DNA of 64,000 bases from Paragonimus westermani. Its lineage: Eukaryota > Platyhelminthes > Trematoda > Plagiorchiida > Troglotrematidae. Shown one piece after another: positions 40,501 through 47,594 of this stretch. Within the stretch, counting starts at the first letter, position 1; every line of letters starts with the position of its first letter. The translations under genes and the position numbers were made by a program. Where the stretch lies: NCBI GenBank assembly GCA_008508345.1, contig QNGE01000831.1, positions 97,905 through 161,904 of the forward strand, in the 5' to 3' direction. The notes beneath the pieces were generated by a model. The model was given only the letters and a program-made list of their open reading frames with translations. It was not told where the DNA came from and ran no database searches.

Positions 40501-43500
40501 GTCACAAAGTTGTCAAGGTAGCCATTCTCTTGTAGAGTGCGGGTTGCAAACTGTAACTTGTATTCCAAAGCATCTGCCGAACAGATTTTGCTGGTTCTAT
40601 TCGCCGAACATTTGACCAGGTTTCGTTTGTATCTTAACTTAGTAACACCACAAAAGCTGCTGTACTGGCCTGACCAAGTAGTCTTAAGGTAAACGGAGCG
40701 TTCCAAACTTTCATCAGTCCTTCTACCCAGAGATAAGTCCAGGAAATGAAAAGACTCATTCGACTGTAGTCCTGAGGTGAAACTTATCAGCGGATGTACG
40801 CAGCTGAGCTTCTTTAAAATGTCAGCTATGTTGAGGGATGAATCGGTGATAGCGAATAGATCAACAAAACACCGATAGGTGGCCATTTGATCTATAACAG
40901 TGATGAACACCATTCATTCAAAGTTGCCCATAAAAATGTCAGCGGTGGTCTAAACGGTGACCTCATTGCCACGTCGTCAATTTGTCTATAGATGTAACCG
41001 TTTTAAGTTTTTTCCCTTATAACTGTAACAGCCTGAGATTTTATCGGGAACATATGCTTGATACATTTCGTGTTCTATGACTCAGTGGGAATTTTTGAAA
41101 TCATACAACAGGAATGTTTACATTGTTAGAGAGCTATCGATGGGAACGAGAGGAGTGACCGCGACAAAATTATCAGTCGAATTCAAGAGGCCCTCTTCTG
41201 AAAGTAGGTAGTAAGTAATATAATTTTCATTTCTTTCGAAAACAACTATCTGGTGCTTCTGTATGTTCTTGACACGCGAATCAGGTATAGTTAGATTCAC
41301 ATTACGACATTTCTCAGGGCAGCATTCAACGTCAAGTCAAAGTCATATATCCTGACATCTCTGCATACTTGTTAGGCAAGCGTGCTCTAGGGATTTTCGA
41401 TTGGATTTAGATTTGGACTGCTGACTGCTCTGTCCAACCCATGTAATTCATGGAGCATTGGGCATATTTTTATGACTTCAGGCACACATCTGTGGGGGCG
41501 GCGTTTTGCAGGAAAACGACTCCAATTTGAATATTACGTAATGACTAGTAGTAAAACCGCACCAATATATTGACATAAGGACTTTCCACAAATACGCTCT
41601 TCTGTTCTGTTTCCGATGTTACGACGTATGTATTAGGTACTAGCACTCCGTCCCGAAAAATAGAGTTGAATGAAACGGAGTCATCAGTGAAAACTGATCT
41701 CATACTTTTACCTCAACGGGTAGTTTGCCCACATGCGTCCTGCGGTCATATTTTTGATTCAACGTTCGGTTCAATTTGCTAAAAGCTTCACTGCTCTCTA
41801 TGCCGTATGCTTCCATCTCCAATCAGGTCTGATCCGTTCGCTGTCAATGCATAGCTGCCACACATGGCTGGTCACGGGGACTTCTAGGGGCCAACTGACC
41901 ATCTGGGATCTAAGGTACGAACGCCCCGTCGCCTGTGTTCAACACCAGTCCCAAACTCAAGCCGCCATTCTGGGCATGCAAGTGGTGGATGTACCGATCA
42001 AAGTGGCAGACGCCAGCCGATCCCGATCTGGACGTGGTTTCCACGGTGACGAGAACACTCGGTCACAAACTTTGGTGAGCGCTTGAGTCAACGTTTTCGC
42101 ATGCTGTTTTACAGAGGATAATCATACTCACCTGTCATCGTTTGTCTGATTATCCGCCGGGAAGTTTGCCGATTTGTATGCATGATCAGCCTTGTTCAAT
42201 AGGCATAGTTCAAACCGGATTGAGATTATGCTTGATATGCATACTCATTAACCTGATGCATCTGAGGATGGTGAACTTGACCTGTACAGACAACCAGTAA
42301 AAGTGAGATTTCTTGAAAAGGTTATAAACAGTCGTGATATTTGCAGGTTGAACGTTTCCCATGTCTGACCGTAATTTTCAGTCGCAGTAGACTACCCAGT
42401 TGACCAACTTCGGAAGGAAGCGTTGTGGACTCTGGATTTCCTTTTGTTAGGGTTCATCAATCCAGTCCATTCCTCACGTATCACATATGAGGCTTGCTTG
42501 TTGCCCTTCGTCTCATTGACCTCACGACTGTCTAGGTGTAAATGCCTGAGTAACGCTGTTTTATGCACCAATTAATAGGAACGCGGCAGAGTGTGAAACT
42601 AATGAACGCAATTCTCCGTACTCCATTACCGCAGGTGGTTGCCGTGACTGACCAGGACAATGGAGTCACCATTTGGGATGTAGAAGCATGTGCTTCTGCC
42701 TCATCCGCCGCGACTACAGGCAAGAACTTTGTCTCATCAAACATCACGCCGGTCACCAACGGAGGCCTGGTGGCTACTGCTTGGACGAAGTCTGGTTATT
42801 CACCAGTAAGATCTATTCTGTGCTGTCCTATCTCCCTGGCCCCGGTTACTATGTCGTCACACTTCCTGCCATCGGTTATCGCCGGTGGGCCGGACGGACG
42901 CTTGCGGTATTGGAACTTCACCAAGGCATCAGATTCGAAAATTTTAGCCAACGCGGCTTCAGACTTTCGAGACCCGAATGTGACTTATATGTGAGTCCAT
43001 GCATTTCTAACATGAGAGTGGAACCCAACAATCGATGATAGGGCTGGACCACCGGAGAGCCTGCGTCACTCATGCAAACGGTGTATACACTGAACCAACC
43101 ATTAGGCAAGGAACACACGAGTGACGCTTCTGATAAAAAAGGACTGTATTACAGTTACTGTTATAGTGATTATAGGGTTGAAAATTTCCCAGTACTGAGT
43201 ATTCGTGACTAGCGTGAGCGTAAGTGCTTACGAGAAGGGAGAGGTAAAAGATTTCAAGATCTGAATGAACTTCGTATGGTCACATTGTGAACAATGTCAT
43301 TCAACGTGTTGTTAGCCTTTTTGTTCGTAATCCGGAGAATTGGTTCGGCCAACGAACAAGTTCAGAACAACTGGCCTGTTATTTGACCGCTCACCAACAT
43401 CGAACTTTTTGACGAGTCATCCGGTGAAACCATCGGGTTGGCTTATGGGTGGAGTGATTGACCGTCAGGTGGCTAAATGTTCGTACACCATGTCAGATGG

Positions 43501-46500
43501 TGTTCCTCCACCTGTTTGCCAAACTACCTCTTCTTGGGTCCAAGACAATCTGCCATTTTTGGCATGGGCAAGCACTTTATATTTCACGTTAAGAGACAGC
43601 GTACACGATGTTGCATCCGACACGATTCTCCCTGTGTGGTTTCTAAGTCAAAATGTCCGCCGCTAAATTCCCTTTAAAGGTGGATTTCCGGTTCGATAAT
43701 CCGAAAATGCAGTAATCTTTACATGTTGTAGTAAGGTTCTTCAAGTATTGATAAACAGATTGAGAATAACAACTTCGCGAGCAAGTTGTAATGCTCTACG
43801 TTTCAACCACCTCAGGTGGCTTTTCTCAGGAGTGTTGTAATCGAAATCACGAGCGATGAGAGAATTTATCCGCCCTGCGTGAATTTGGTGGCGGTATGTA
43901 GATGACACATTCGTAGTCATGAAACAGACTGCTCGCGACCAATTCCTTCGGTTTCTTAACTCAAAATGCAACGGCATAGACTTCACATTGGAAACTGAAA
44001 CCGATGAGCGCTCACTGAATTTTCTAGACTACCTAGTCAAAGTTGACGGCAACAGAGATTTCAGTGTACCGCAAACCAACCCATTCTGGCCGTTATCTCA
44101 ACTTCAACTCGTCCCATCCAATCGGTATGAAGAGAGCAGTCATCAAATCACTCGTCAACAGAGCTAATAAGATCTACACCACTGAGCCCTCCAGAACAAG
44201 ATTTCTCATACCAAAGAAATGCCAGCCGCTAATCACTATCCGAACGCATTTAGCGAGAACACAATTAAGCGCATGTCCACTAAGGAGGAGACCAAAACGA
44301 CCAGAACCTTCAAGTCTACTGTGCAAATACTGTATCTGGAAAAATCCGCTCCATTCTCTCTGAGTACGCTATCCGGACTGTATTTGGGTTAGACAATACC
44401 TTAGAACGACTAGTACGCATCCTAAGGATCCAGTTTCTATGGGCGACCACACAGGCTGCGTTTACGAAATCAAATGTGGTGACATACATTGGAGAGACAA
44501 GTAGACAACTGAAAGTACGTGTTACCGAACACAAGAGGCACACGAGGTTTCCTCCTAAACACGCATATCAATTTCAGAAGCTAGAGAAGGAGTTGGCCAT
44601 CGCACTACATGCACTGTCAGAGAATCAACGTAGGTTTTGATCAAGCTCGAGTGATTCACAAGGGTCCACCTTCCTATGCGGAGCGGTGCTGTGCTGAAGC
44701 TCTCACCATTTACACAAGCACGCTTGTGTTAATCGCAATGATAGCAAACCCCTGTCAGCAGTGTGGCGTGGATGGATAGACAGCACTAGACGCGGACGCG
44801 TCTTATCTACATGTGTCTCACCCCCATTTAATGGGCAAAAGATTAGACCAATCAAGTCAGATGGAGCAAAAATTGACCTAACCACGGTAAATCCCACGTG
44901 ACCTCTGTACTTTGTTAATGTGATTTTGATTAGAACACTCCTGAGAAAGGCCACCCGAGGTAGTTGAAACGTGGAGTATTACAACTTGCCCGTAACGTTG
45001 TGTTATTCTCAATCTGTTTGCCAATAACATGTTAAACACGACGCCCAAGCTGTTCAACTTCATTCATACTAAATTTAGTGCGGATATTCTCCAATTATTG
45101 TTGTTTACTTTGTTTATTAGCAACTTGAGGAAACATGTTTGATGGCGTCCTTAGGGTAAATTTTGATTGCTCTATTCATGAGGCTCCTTGGTTTTGCACG
45201 CAGCCTTACATTATTCCATTTGGATTATTGTCTTGTCTGATCGGTGCCTAGTAGACGAGCCGTCCCAATGAGCCGTCTAGCTAGAACGATATCTAAGAAG
45301 GAACGCGAACCTCCCGACCTTTGCTGCCAAAATGAATTGCATGAGCATTAGTAAACGTGCACAGAAACCCGCCGATTTTGCACCAGACTTGCATCATTGC
45401 GAGCGCGTCGTTCACACAACGGCGCCCTCGAATTTTTTATCCCTGAAAACGACGGGATTCTTACGCGCTGCTTCATGAACACAACAAAAATGTTCGAAGA
45501 ACGCTGTTGGACACTTCTTCCCAATATTAACACTAATAAACAAGAACGACCGGGAAAGTGCACTACGAAGAACTCGATGGGAAAAGTGCCACCCCCTTGG
45601 GTCGTGAATATAATGAAACTTACATGGAACACATGGAGAGAAGGGCTAACTAACGGAACGACATTTAACATGACTTCCGAATGGAGGCAGTAGATGGATA
45701 ACTAGCTCAATGATGGAACGTGTGGCGGATATGGGTCGCAGTGTGAACCACAACCGGTAATCATCATCATCTGCAACGTGCCCAGACATTAAGGTCAATG
45801 AGAAACCGCAAAAGATGACGTTTTCGCAAGTAGAACGCATCAATGAGTAATCTACTGCCATACGAGGTTCATTCGACCTCTTGAGTTTTCTTAGCCTCTG
45901 TCTTCTTACTCATCAACGCTTGCCAATCGAATGGTTCCAAACGAAGATACCTTTTCGATAAATTCTTTATCGAAACTCTAGTTATACGACTGAGCAATCG
46001 CTGAATGAACACAATGTGCACGCGACATGTTATCCTGATTAACAATTGACATCAAATAAGATGGTAATGAGGACTAGGAGATTAAATCATGCGGAACGAG
46101 TGGGGGCTTAGGGATGTAGAAATGATGGAAAAAGATCATTCATTGAGGGTGGCAGTCGGCTAGGGTTCAAAGTAAGGTGGATGAGGAGATTAAAGCGTAC
46201 AGAAGCGTGGTTTGTTAGTTGAATTATGGTTCGATCGATTACAACCTGGCCAAAAGAGATGATGCATACGCACGAACTCCCTTCGCCCACGCAGTTCAAA
46301 CTGCGATATAACGACAGCTCCAACTGTACAAAGCAGACGTAGGCGCTCACTGGATATGCAACATGACGCTTGATCGATCACAATCTGATGACCAATTTGG
46401 ACGAGATGTGCCAGTACCGTTATCTTCTACTGACTTCGCAGCCACTATATAAACTTTGGGGTTTCCAATATGACTTCCCAACTCACCTTTAGAATCGACA

Positions 46501-47368
46501 TTATTCACTCTCACGTGTACGGAAAAACCCATGGTTATCAACACTCAGAGACCATACTTCCACCACCGTCCAATGGGTCTTTGAATACAAAAGGCACAAC
46601 AGATGCTGACACATGCTTGTCTGTGAGCAGCACACTGTCGGGTAGCATTAACGGACGTACTCGAGACGGTCAATAAATTCAGTACTCGTAAACGAGCAAT
46701 TAATAGGTGAAGGGGTTCGGCAACTGTTCAATAGCATTATTTAAGCTTTGGTGTCTCCTGGGTTGTGTACAATACTAACGGCTCGTTCGTTTTCAACCAT
46801 CTTTGTCTGTTTTGTTGAATAAGGATATGGAAGTTTTCGAACGTAAGCCAGCCCACATCAGTATGCTTTCCTACAATGGATCTCCGGCCTCATACTAACG
46901 AGTACTTAAACAGACCAATGATGCCATGGCAATGTCAGGTTCTGTGGCGAATTTGACAGCTTATTTAACCACACCATTCACACATACTGGAAGTTTCACT
47001 TAAATTATTTCTGTCATTTTTTCCCTAGAGAACGTTTCGTTAACGGTGTACGTACAATTTATGAAGCTCCAAATCAAAATGCGGATGATGGCACCGAGAA
47101 AACGCAGAACAAACCATCTGGGTTACTGTCCATTCAACGCGCCAGCAGTCCATCAACGATCGGATCTGCCGCAATAAGCGCACAATCTGCACGACGAAGA
47201 GAACCAGAGCCGAGCAAATCCAGTGTATTTCCAGTCGAGGGTGGATTGGACCTATGCGAACCCGCTGTCGGACACAAAAATGTCATCTCAGATATCAGTT
47301 TGCTCCGGACATCTCAGTACATGTTAGTCTCAGCCTCGATGGATGGCGTGATCAAAATTTGGCGATAA
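1340..47368 (+). CDS. PIK3R4: VPS15/PIK3R4 homolog, 3' part, 14 exons (gene span)
   Basis: Regulatory pseudokinase subunit of the class III phosphatidylinositol 3-kinase complex; with VPS34 and Beclin-1 it acts on endosomal and autophagic membranes (family knowledge). The joined exons follow the order of animal VPS15: end of the kinase region, HEAT repeats, linker, then a WD40 propeller ending at a TAA stop. Exons: 1340-1521, 3612-4220, 8375-8390, 9938-10201, 17299-17623, 17839-17865, 18787-19016, 25102-25337, 34732-35112, 35577-35844, 36690-37011, 41827-42074, 42590-42990, 47029-47368. All junctions have GT/AG ends and matching codon phase, giving about 1,283 codons including the stop. Human VPS15 is about 1,360 residues, so roughly 300 N-terminal kinase residues lie left of the window. 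About 3.85 kb of coding sequence is spread over 46 kb. The identity is very secure; the exact ends of exons 1, 5 and 8 are less so. Confidence 0.93.
1522..3611. other. VPS15 intron, mostly unassigned
   Basis: Contains a tRNA-like fragment at 3199-3273 and no other recognisable element. Confidence 0.5.
3199..3273 (-). repeat. tRNA-like (SINE or tRNA pseudogene) fragment
   Basis: On the - strand it begins GGCATCGTAGCTCAGCTGGT, with a textbook box A (TAGCTCAGCTGG). About 50 nt on, GCGAATCCGAT is a weak box B. The cloverleaf is not convincing enough to call a functional tRNA. Confidence 0.5.
3612..4220 (+). CDS. PIK3R4: VPS15 exon 2: HEAT repeat region
   Basis: Contains the VPS15 HEAT signature: residues LSALICYLELSKYMNAHLLF, then RIIPYCVDLC, EVRCLALEALTQIL, and an FLTEYLFPTLAPLSID block ending in ADSALR. 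This parallels the human block that includes VRAEALRTLTKVL and AETALRFLE. The acceptor at 3610-3611 follows TTTTTATTTTTACTCGCAG, and the donor at 4221 is GTACGTAC. It starts with one base and ends with two, so 609 nt keep the frame. A serine/threonine-rich insert between the two HEAT blocks (about 3730-3850) is variable in the family. Confidence 0.93.
4221..5429. other. VPS15 intron, nothing recognised
   Basis: No ORF with recognisable homology and no obvious repeat. Confidence 0.45.
5430..7250 (-). mobile_element. Non-LTR retrotransposon (LINE-A), RT to C-terminus, decayed
   Basis: Read on the - strand from 7250 it gives MPIEILKNGAPRAERA and FQDGLIVAS (RT N-terminus), then SCPDKVSERILLSRL, QHGFRANHSTVDWMMVARQI and LYALFVDFTEAFDSV. 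Next come AYQD..EVGCRTDGRLLDIRRF and the catalytic LLLFADDTALFAHSE (6213-6533), and finally a basic C-terminus (5500-5772: TVWRNKIRTDLRKFDEQQ, SRERKRAVRKG). Several frameshifts and stops show it is dead. This family has a FADD box and an EN of the craniofacial-development-protein-2 type. One N lies at 7209. Confidence 0.88.
7258..7905 (+). mobile_element. LINE-A endonuclease part, inverted relative to its RT
   Basis: On the + strand the frames give GYLADGAREHVVCFALDDHI, CVTFVGVYSPTV, then LNVRVGRDSVTWPKFFRSYG, LLQLCATHGVAITNTRLRLT and WIHPRNSHCHSPDFV, ending near GGIREVRISRVMRGTEC. This is the apurinic-like endonuclease domain that normally sits upstream of, and on the same strand as, the RT at 5430-7250. 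Here it is inverted. Confidence 0.85.
7906..9937. other. VPS15 introns around the 16-nt exon
   Basis: Apart from the microexon at 8375-8390 I see no gene or recognisable repeat. Confidence 0.45.
8375..8390 (+). CDS. PIK3R4: VPS15 exon 3: 16-nt microexon
   Basis: The 16 bases CTTATGCGAAGTGCAA lie between a TTTCAG acceptor and a GTATGT donor. Joined to exon 2 (which ends CG) they read R-L-C-E-V-Q, matching human R-F-L-E-L-V-Q directly after ADSALR/AETALR. Exon 2 ends in phase 2 and exon 4 can only start in phase 0, so a phase-changing exon is required here, and this one does it exactly. No transcript evidence is available. Confidence 0.68.
9938..10201 (+). CDS. PIK3R4: VPS15 exon 4: HEAT repeats
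   Basis: Encodes the conserved segment ending [20 protein letters not shown], nearly identical to human [21 protein letters not shown]. The acceptor is TTCTAG at 9932-9937 and the donor is GTTGGT at 10202. The exon is 264 nt, phase 0 to 0. The N-terminal half (DTRDLTQTDKS and onward) matches the variable acidic linker in the human protein. Confidence 0.93.
10451..10575 (+). repeat. Dispersed repeat R1 copy with box-B-like end
   Basis: Shares CGGTTGTGCCTAAT and an upstream region with the copies at 32690-32985 (+) and 59755-59925 (-). It ends GGTGTTTAAATCCTGG, a box-B-like sequence, directly beside the LINE-C tail. Confidence 0.45.
10575..13385 (-). mobile_element. Non-LTR retrotransposon LINE-C, near full length, decayed
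   Basis: Read on the - strand: a 5' region at 13385-13240 is shared with 62870-62970. It is followed by endonuclease remnants (SLNVDVLHRPEYR, LVGWTPVSGRLCAVHL), a linker (12605-12381: LFKLIRAPGPRRLSVSE, RWVEHFE), RT (12211-11711: EEQVGFRPSRGCINRIFTLR, RRSTFVIFLDRTGTF) and a C-terminal part (11489-10701: LKGRVYKVTVRTA, LYRLRWLDHVLRMSSGRVPH). The 3' end is a (TGA)n tail at 10575-10590. Many frameshifts are present. The block 10971-12306 is almost identical to 52875-54210. Confidence 0.88.
13386..17298. other. VPS15 intron, nothing recognised
   Basis: Nearly 4 kb without recognisable coding or repeat structure. Frames such as 15268-15504 show no homology I know. Confidence 0.45.
17299..17623 (+). 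CDS. PIK3R4: VPS15 exon 5: HEAT repeats
   Basis: Starts after ATCTTAG and reads DDHGLRTSFYRRIVPLI, matching human NDWHLRGAFFDSIVGVA. It continues with GAQSVSVVRPLLEQGL and RQGAVAYIAAFARQ, matching RYGAVGFITVVARQ. The proposed donor is ACAG|GTCAGA at 17624 (phase 1), which fits exon 6. The frame stays open to 17826, and an alternative donor near 17729 would add about 35 residues (including SVYARLANAE) but leaves the wrong phase for exon 6. Confidence 0.88.
17839..17865 (+). CDS. PIK3R4: VPS15 exon 6: 27-nt microexon
   Basis: Lies between CGTAG and GTTTGT and reads (A)DYIRPIAK(E) once joined. This aligns with human DPYITQPI between the HEAT repeats and the VLLSVLKEP segment. Its composition of 2+24+1 nt matches the phases of exon 5 (phase 1) and exon 7 (two leading bases). 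Confidence 0.62.
18320..18383 (-). repeat. tRNA-like SINE fragment
   Basis: On the - strand: AGGTGGCTTAGTGAAAAATC (box A-like TGGCTTAGTG), then an anticodon-arm-like stretch, then TGTGCGTTCAAGTTGC (box-B-like GCGTTCAAGTT). Confidence 0.45.
18787..19016 (+). CDS. PIK3R4: VPS15 exon 7: end of HEAT region
   Basis: Reads (E)CFTSDAVLLTALRPPISRSI, which corresponds to human RKLVLLSVLKEPVSRSIFD. It is followed by a low-conservation segment with a LLDEFLQLLRERE helix. The donor at 19017 is a perfect GTGAGT, phase 0. The acceptor is placed at 18785-18786 (ACGAG) to satisfy the exon 6 phase; an alternative CTAAG acceptor at 18774-18775 would not. Confidence 0.82.
20224..20480 (-). mobile_element. LINE reverse-transcriptase fragment
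   Basis: The - strand frame reads SFDRNALCDCLSKCIKIVEA then SGQVKACDSVSPTISISSGV and GQGCPAS, the RT finger/palm region just before the catalytic box in CR1/RTE-type elements. It resembles the family at 61040-62040. Confidence 0.75.
21385..21739. mobile_element. Foldback (inverted-repeat) element, MITE-like
   Basis: Two arms of about 162 bp, 21385-21546 and 21578-21739, are reverse complements of each other at roughly 90% identity. They are separated by only 31 bp. Shared stretches include ACAATAACATGTAACGGGTT and GGCAAGTTGGATAGTCAATC. There is no coding content. It could fold into a long hairpin. A target-site duplication was not found by eye. Confidence 0.85.
24901..24960 (+). repeat. tRNA-like (SINE or tRNA pseudogene) fragment
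   Basis: GCAGTAGCTCAGTGGTAAAG carries a strong box A (TAGCTCAGTGG), followed by a D-arm-like GACGCCCG. The expected box B at the usual distance is degenerate. Confidence 0.45.
25102..25337 (+). CDS. PIK3R4: VPS15 exon 8: linker before WD40 domain
   Basis: Reads DETVALILAKLRSLGLTELM and onward, matching human [20 protein letters not shown] and the following helix. It ends near RIIDVQHTGGITQ, which parallels GVIDLAALGITGRQ. The acceptor is CCCATCAG. The donor at 25338 (TAG|GTGG, phase 2) fits exon 9. A stronger-looking CAG|GTGCAA donor at 25324 leaves phase 0 and would need an extra exon. Confidence 0.85.
25338..27050. other. VPS15 intron 8, left part
   Basis: No host gene seen. The 166-residue frame at 26358-26858 may be 5' untranslated sequence of the LINE that follows (26520-27050 has a transposon-like texture), but I could not confirm this. 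Confidence 0.4.
27050..29745 (+). mobile_element. Non-LTR retrotransposon LINE-B, near full length, decayed
   Basis: The endonuclease starts NIGTFNVHTFRQVGQQAALN (27180) and includes LDVCCLSETRAYDSSTVIHL and IMSAYAPTDSCSDATKDAF; GIIILVSDLNAQYG carries a degraded GDFNAQ. RT is at 28189-28860 (TGLRSGRRRVDHMFTLRRFF, RPTAVVFLDLEAAFDSV, TSSGVLQGRPLSLYLFNFLM), where the YADD box is degraded. The C-terminal part (29040-29570) is broken by stops. It ends in a GATGATGATG tail at about 29730. Confidence 0.88.
29746..32489. other. VPS15 intron 8, nothing recognised
   Basis: 2.7 kb with only short frames lacking known homology. Confidence 0.45.
32490..32985 (+). repeat. Dispersed repeat R1 with internal duplication and tRNA-like core
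   Basis: A 60-70 bp sequence (CTATCTGAATGCGAAGGCT and following) occurs at 32503 and again at 32928. Between them, GGTCAATGGCACAGTGGTCA and GAGTTCAAATCCCGATCG look like box A and box B of a tRNA-derived SINE. Related copies occur at 10451-10575 and, inverted, at 59755-59925. Confidence 0.55.
33195..34060 (+). mobile_element. 5'-truncated LINE copy related to LINE-B
   Basis: Only the C-terminal RT region remains. 33245-34022 matches 28896-29673 essentially base for base, including the same stop codons. The first 50 bp (33195-33244) and the last 40 bp (34023-34060) are also LINE-homologous but clearly diverged from LINE-B. Confidence 0.85.
34061..34731. other. VPS15 intron 8, right end, nothing recognised
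   Basis: No known element. The frame at 34113-34505 has no recognisable homology. Confidence 0.4.
34732..35112 (+). CDS. PIK3R4: VPS15 exon 9: linker and first WD40 strand
   Basis: Ends with PQGTLVAHLHEHRAGLL, which is almost human PKGLLVAHLHEHKSAV, the start of the propeller. The first residues (LQPAIQRYERLLRRD) match the helix TELQQLIQQKREQ. The acceptor GTATAG follows a T-run and the donor is GTTTGT at 35113 (phase 2). About 90 residues in the middle are unlike the human linker. Confidence 0.88.
35577..35844 (+). CDS. PIK3R4: VPS15 exon 10: WD40 blade
   Basis: Joined to exon 9 it reads SLAVHTSGRLMASCSSGDGT followed by VKLWN, matching human [20 protein letters not shown] and KIWN. QRIGG matches YSRIGG. 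A 40-residue insertion follows before the next strand. The acceptor is TTCTCTAG, and the donor GTACGT at 35845 leaves phase 0. Confidence 0.88.
35845..36689. other. VPS15 intron 10, nothing recognised
   Basis: No recognisable coding or repeat content. Confidence 0.5.
36690..37011 (+). CDS. PIK3R4: VPS15 exon 11: WD40 blades
   Basis: Starts SLVWIANGNSLITVSQNRWL (human [20 protein letters not shown]) and contains HVVTYATTSNHIVGRDLR, matching VLAYATVNGSLVGWDLR. The acceptor is GCATTGCAG and the donor GTAAGT at 37012 leaves phase 1. The conserved tryptophan of the GWDLR motif is arginine here. Confidence 0.92.
37012..38949. other. VPS15 intron 11, left part, nothing recognised
   Basis: No recognisable gene or element before the Penelope fragment. 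Confidence 0.45.
38950..39436 (+). mobile_element. Penelope-like element RT fragment
   Basis: Reads FKFFESYTVKRMK-like then MESPLGPVLADIFMAKPECS and the catalytic LYKPYVDDTICVAH. A second frame gives FLDMLVFRREDGTIQQRVYR, KAIWTGRHTNFNSYVPL and QKRCLQLAM. GSPLGPVLADIFM, YVDD and the tryptophan-threonine-glycine-arginine stretch are hallmarks of Penelope-like RTs. The fragment is frameshifted and truncated at both ends. Confidence 0.85.
39930..40913 (-). mobile_element. Penelope-like element, RT C-terminus plus GIY-YIG endonuclease
   Basis: The - strand frame 40913-40470 reads TYRCFVDLFAITDSSLNIAD (Penelope RT with a degraded YVDD), FHFLDLSLGRRTDESLERSV and TTWSGQYSSFCGVTKLRYKR. The adjoining frame 40438-40007 holds the GIY-YIG endonuclease: NSYVVAYLFVWDCSANYVGR followed by TTPRLFRRTREHHP. 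The two frames are separated by about 30 nt. It faces the + strand Penelope fragment at 38950-39436. Confidence 0.86.
40914..41826. other. VPS15 intron 11, right part, nothing recognised
   Basis: No recognisable element. Confidence 0.4.
41827..42074 (+). CDS. PIK3R4: VPS15 exon 12: WD40 blade
   Basis: Joined to exon 11 it reads GSGLIRSLSMHSCHTWLVTG and then GQLTIWDLRYERPV, matching human SGLITSFAVDIHQCWLCIG and MACWDMRFQLPI. The acceptor is CTCCAATCAG and the donor is GTGAGC at 42075 (phase 0). The last third is arginine- and serine-rich and is not conserved. Confidence 0.92.
42075..42589. other. VPS15 intron 12, nothing recognised
   Basis: No recognisable element. Confidence 0.5.
42590..42990 (+). 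CDS. PIK3R4: VPS15 exon 13: WD40 blades
   Basis: Reads VVAVTDQDNGVTIWDVEA (human VIAAVQGNNEVSMWDMET) and later VIAGGPDGRLRYWNF (human LTAGSDMKIRFWDL), ending DPNVTY. The acceptor is CGGCAG at 42584-42589 (phase 0) and the donor is a perfect GTGAGT at 42991 (phase 2). The CYS-PRO-ILE segment corresponds to the human YCSPADGNP stretch. Confidence 0.92.
43800..43829 (-). ncRNA. Hammerhead ribozyme-like core in Penelope terminal repeat (left)
   Basis: On the - strand: CTGAGAA, then stem II AGCCACC/GGTGGTT (7 bp with loop TGA), then GAAAC, followed by GTA-GAGC. One core position is changed (CTGAGAA where the consensus is CTGANGA), so it is probably inactive. Stem I (ACTC/GAG) is short. Confidence 0.6.
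44941..44970 (+). ncRNA. Hammerhead ribozyme-like core in Penelope terminal repeat (right)
   Basis: CTGAGAA, a stem II of AGGC(c)ACC pairing with the GGTAGTT side, then GAAACGTG. Upstream AACACTC can pair with downstream GAGTATT as stem I. The cleavage-site residue is G where A, C or U is needed, and the CTGANGA box has the same change as the left copy. Confidence 0.55.
45031..47028. other. VPS15 intron 13, right part, nothing recognised
   Basis: Short frames only, no known homology. Confidence 0.45.
47029..47368 (+). CDS. PIK3R4: VPS15 last exon: final WD40 blade and stop
   Basis: Starts after TTTTTTCCCTAG and reads IERFVNGVRTIYEAPN, matching human YRKIIEGTEVVQEIQN. It ends HKNVISDISLLRTSQYMLVS followed by ASMDGVIKIWR and TAA, the equivalent of human ITDVATFQTTQGFIVTAS ... 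VKVWK. The exon has no internal ATG near its start. The VPS15 protein characteristically ends at this closing tryptophan-basic motif, so the C-terminus is complete. Confidence 0.94.
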
Positions 47369-47594
47369 CCTTAAGGAGCAAATATTTTTCGTATTTTTCA
47401 AAATGGCTTCCTCACTTTATTTCGTGAAGACATGGAAATGTATTTGTAATTTTTACTATTTTAAGGCGTTATTAGTGCATTGTACAAGCAACAATTCCGA
47501 GAAGAGTTGTTCCGGCAAGATGTGGGTCTGTCATCCGGATGGAACACAAATATTTTTCTCTAAATCTGTACATGGTAGACGGCTTTTGCTCCGT
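47369..47594. other. Convergent intergenic gap between VPS15 and RBM15
   Basis: Only 226 bp separate the two stop codons. It is AT-rich and must hold the 3' UTRs of both genes. I see an AATAAA for the - strand gene but no AATAAA on the + strand for VPS15. Confidence 0.85.
47416..47421 (-). terminator. Polyadenylation signal AATAAA for RBM15 homolog
   Basis: The + strand TTTATT reads AATAAA on the - strand, about 175 nt past the RBM15 stop codon. Cleavage 10-30 nt further on would fall within about 40 bp of the VPS15 stop. Confidence 0.5.

Larger units (their letters stand above)
43735..45030 (+). mobile_element. Penelope-like element with inverted terminal repeats
   Basis: The + strand frames give QFLRFLNSKCNGIDFTLETE, SLNFLDYLVKVDGNRDFSVY and RKPTHSGRYLNFNSSHPIGM (RT C-terminus). 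Then comes CKYCIWKNPLHS and a broken GIY-YIG endonuclease (YIGETSRQLKVRVTEHKR near 44480-44540). The ends, 43735-43845 and 44920-45030, are reverse complements at about 88% identity. Each contains a hammerhead-like core. Confidence 0.85.

Noticed and set aside
45397..45693. 98-residue + strand frame with basic composition
   Set aside because: No known domain, lies within a VPS15 intron, and has an equally long opposite-strand frame typical of chance ORFs.
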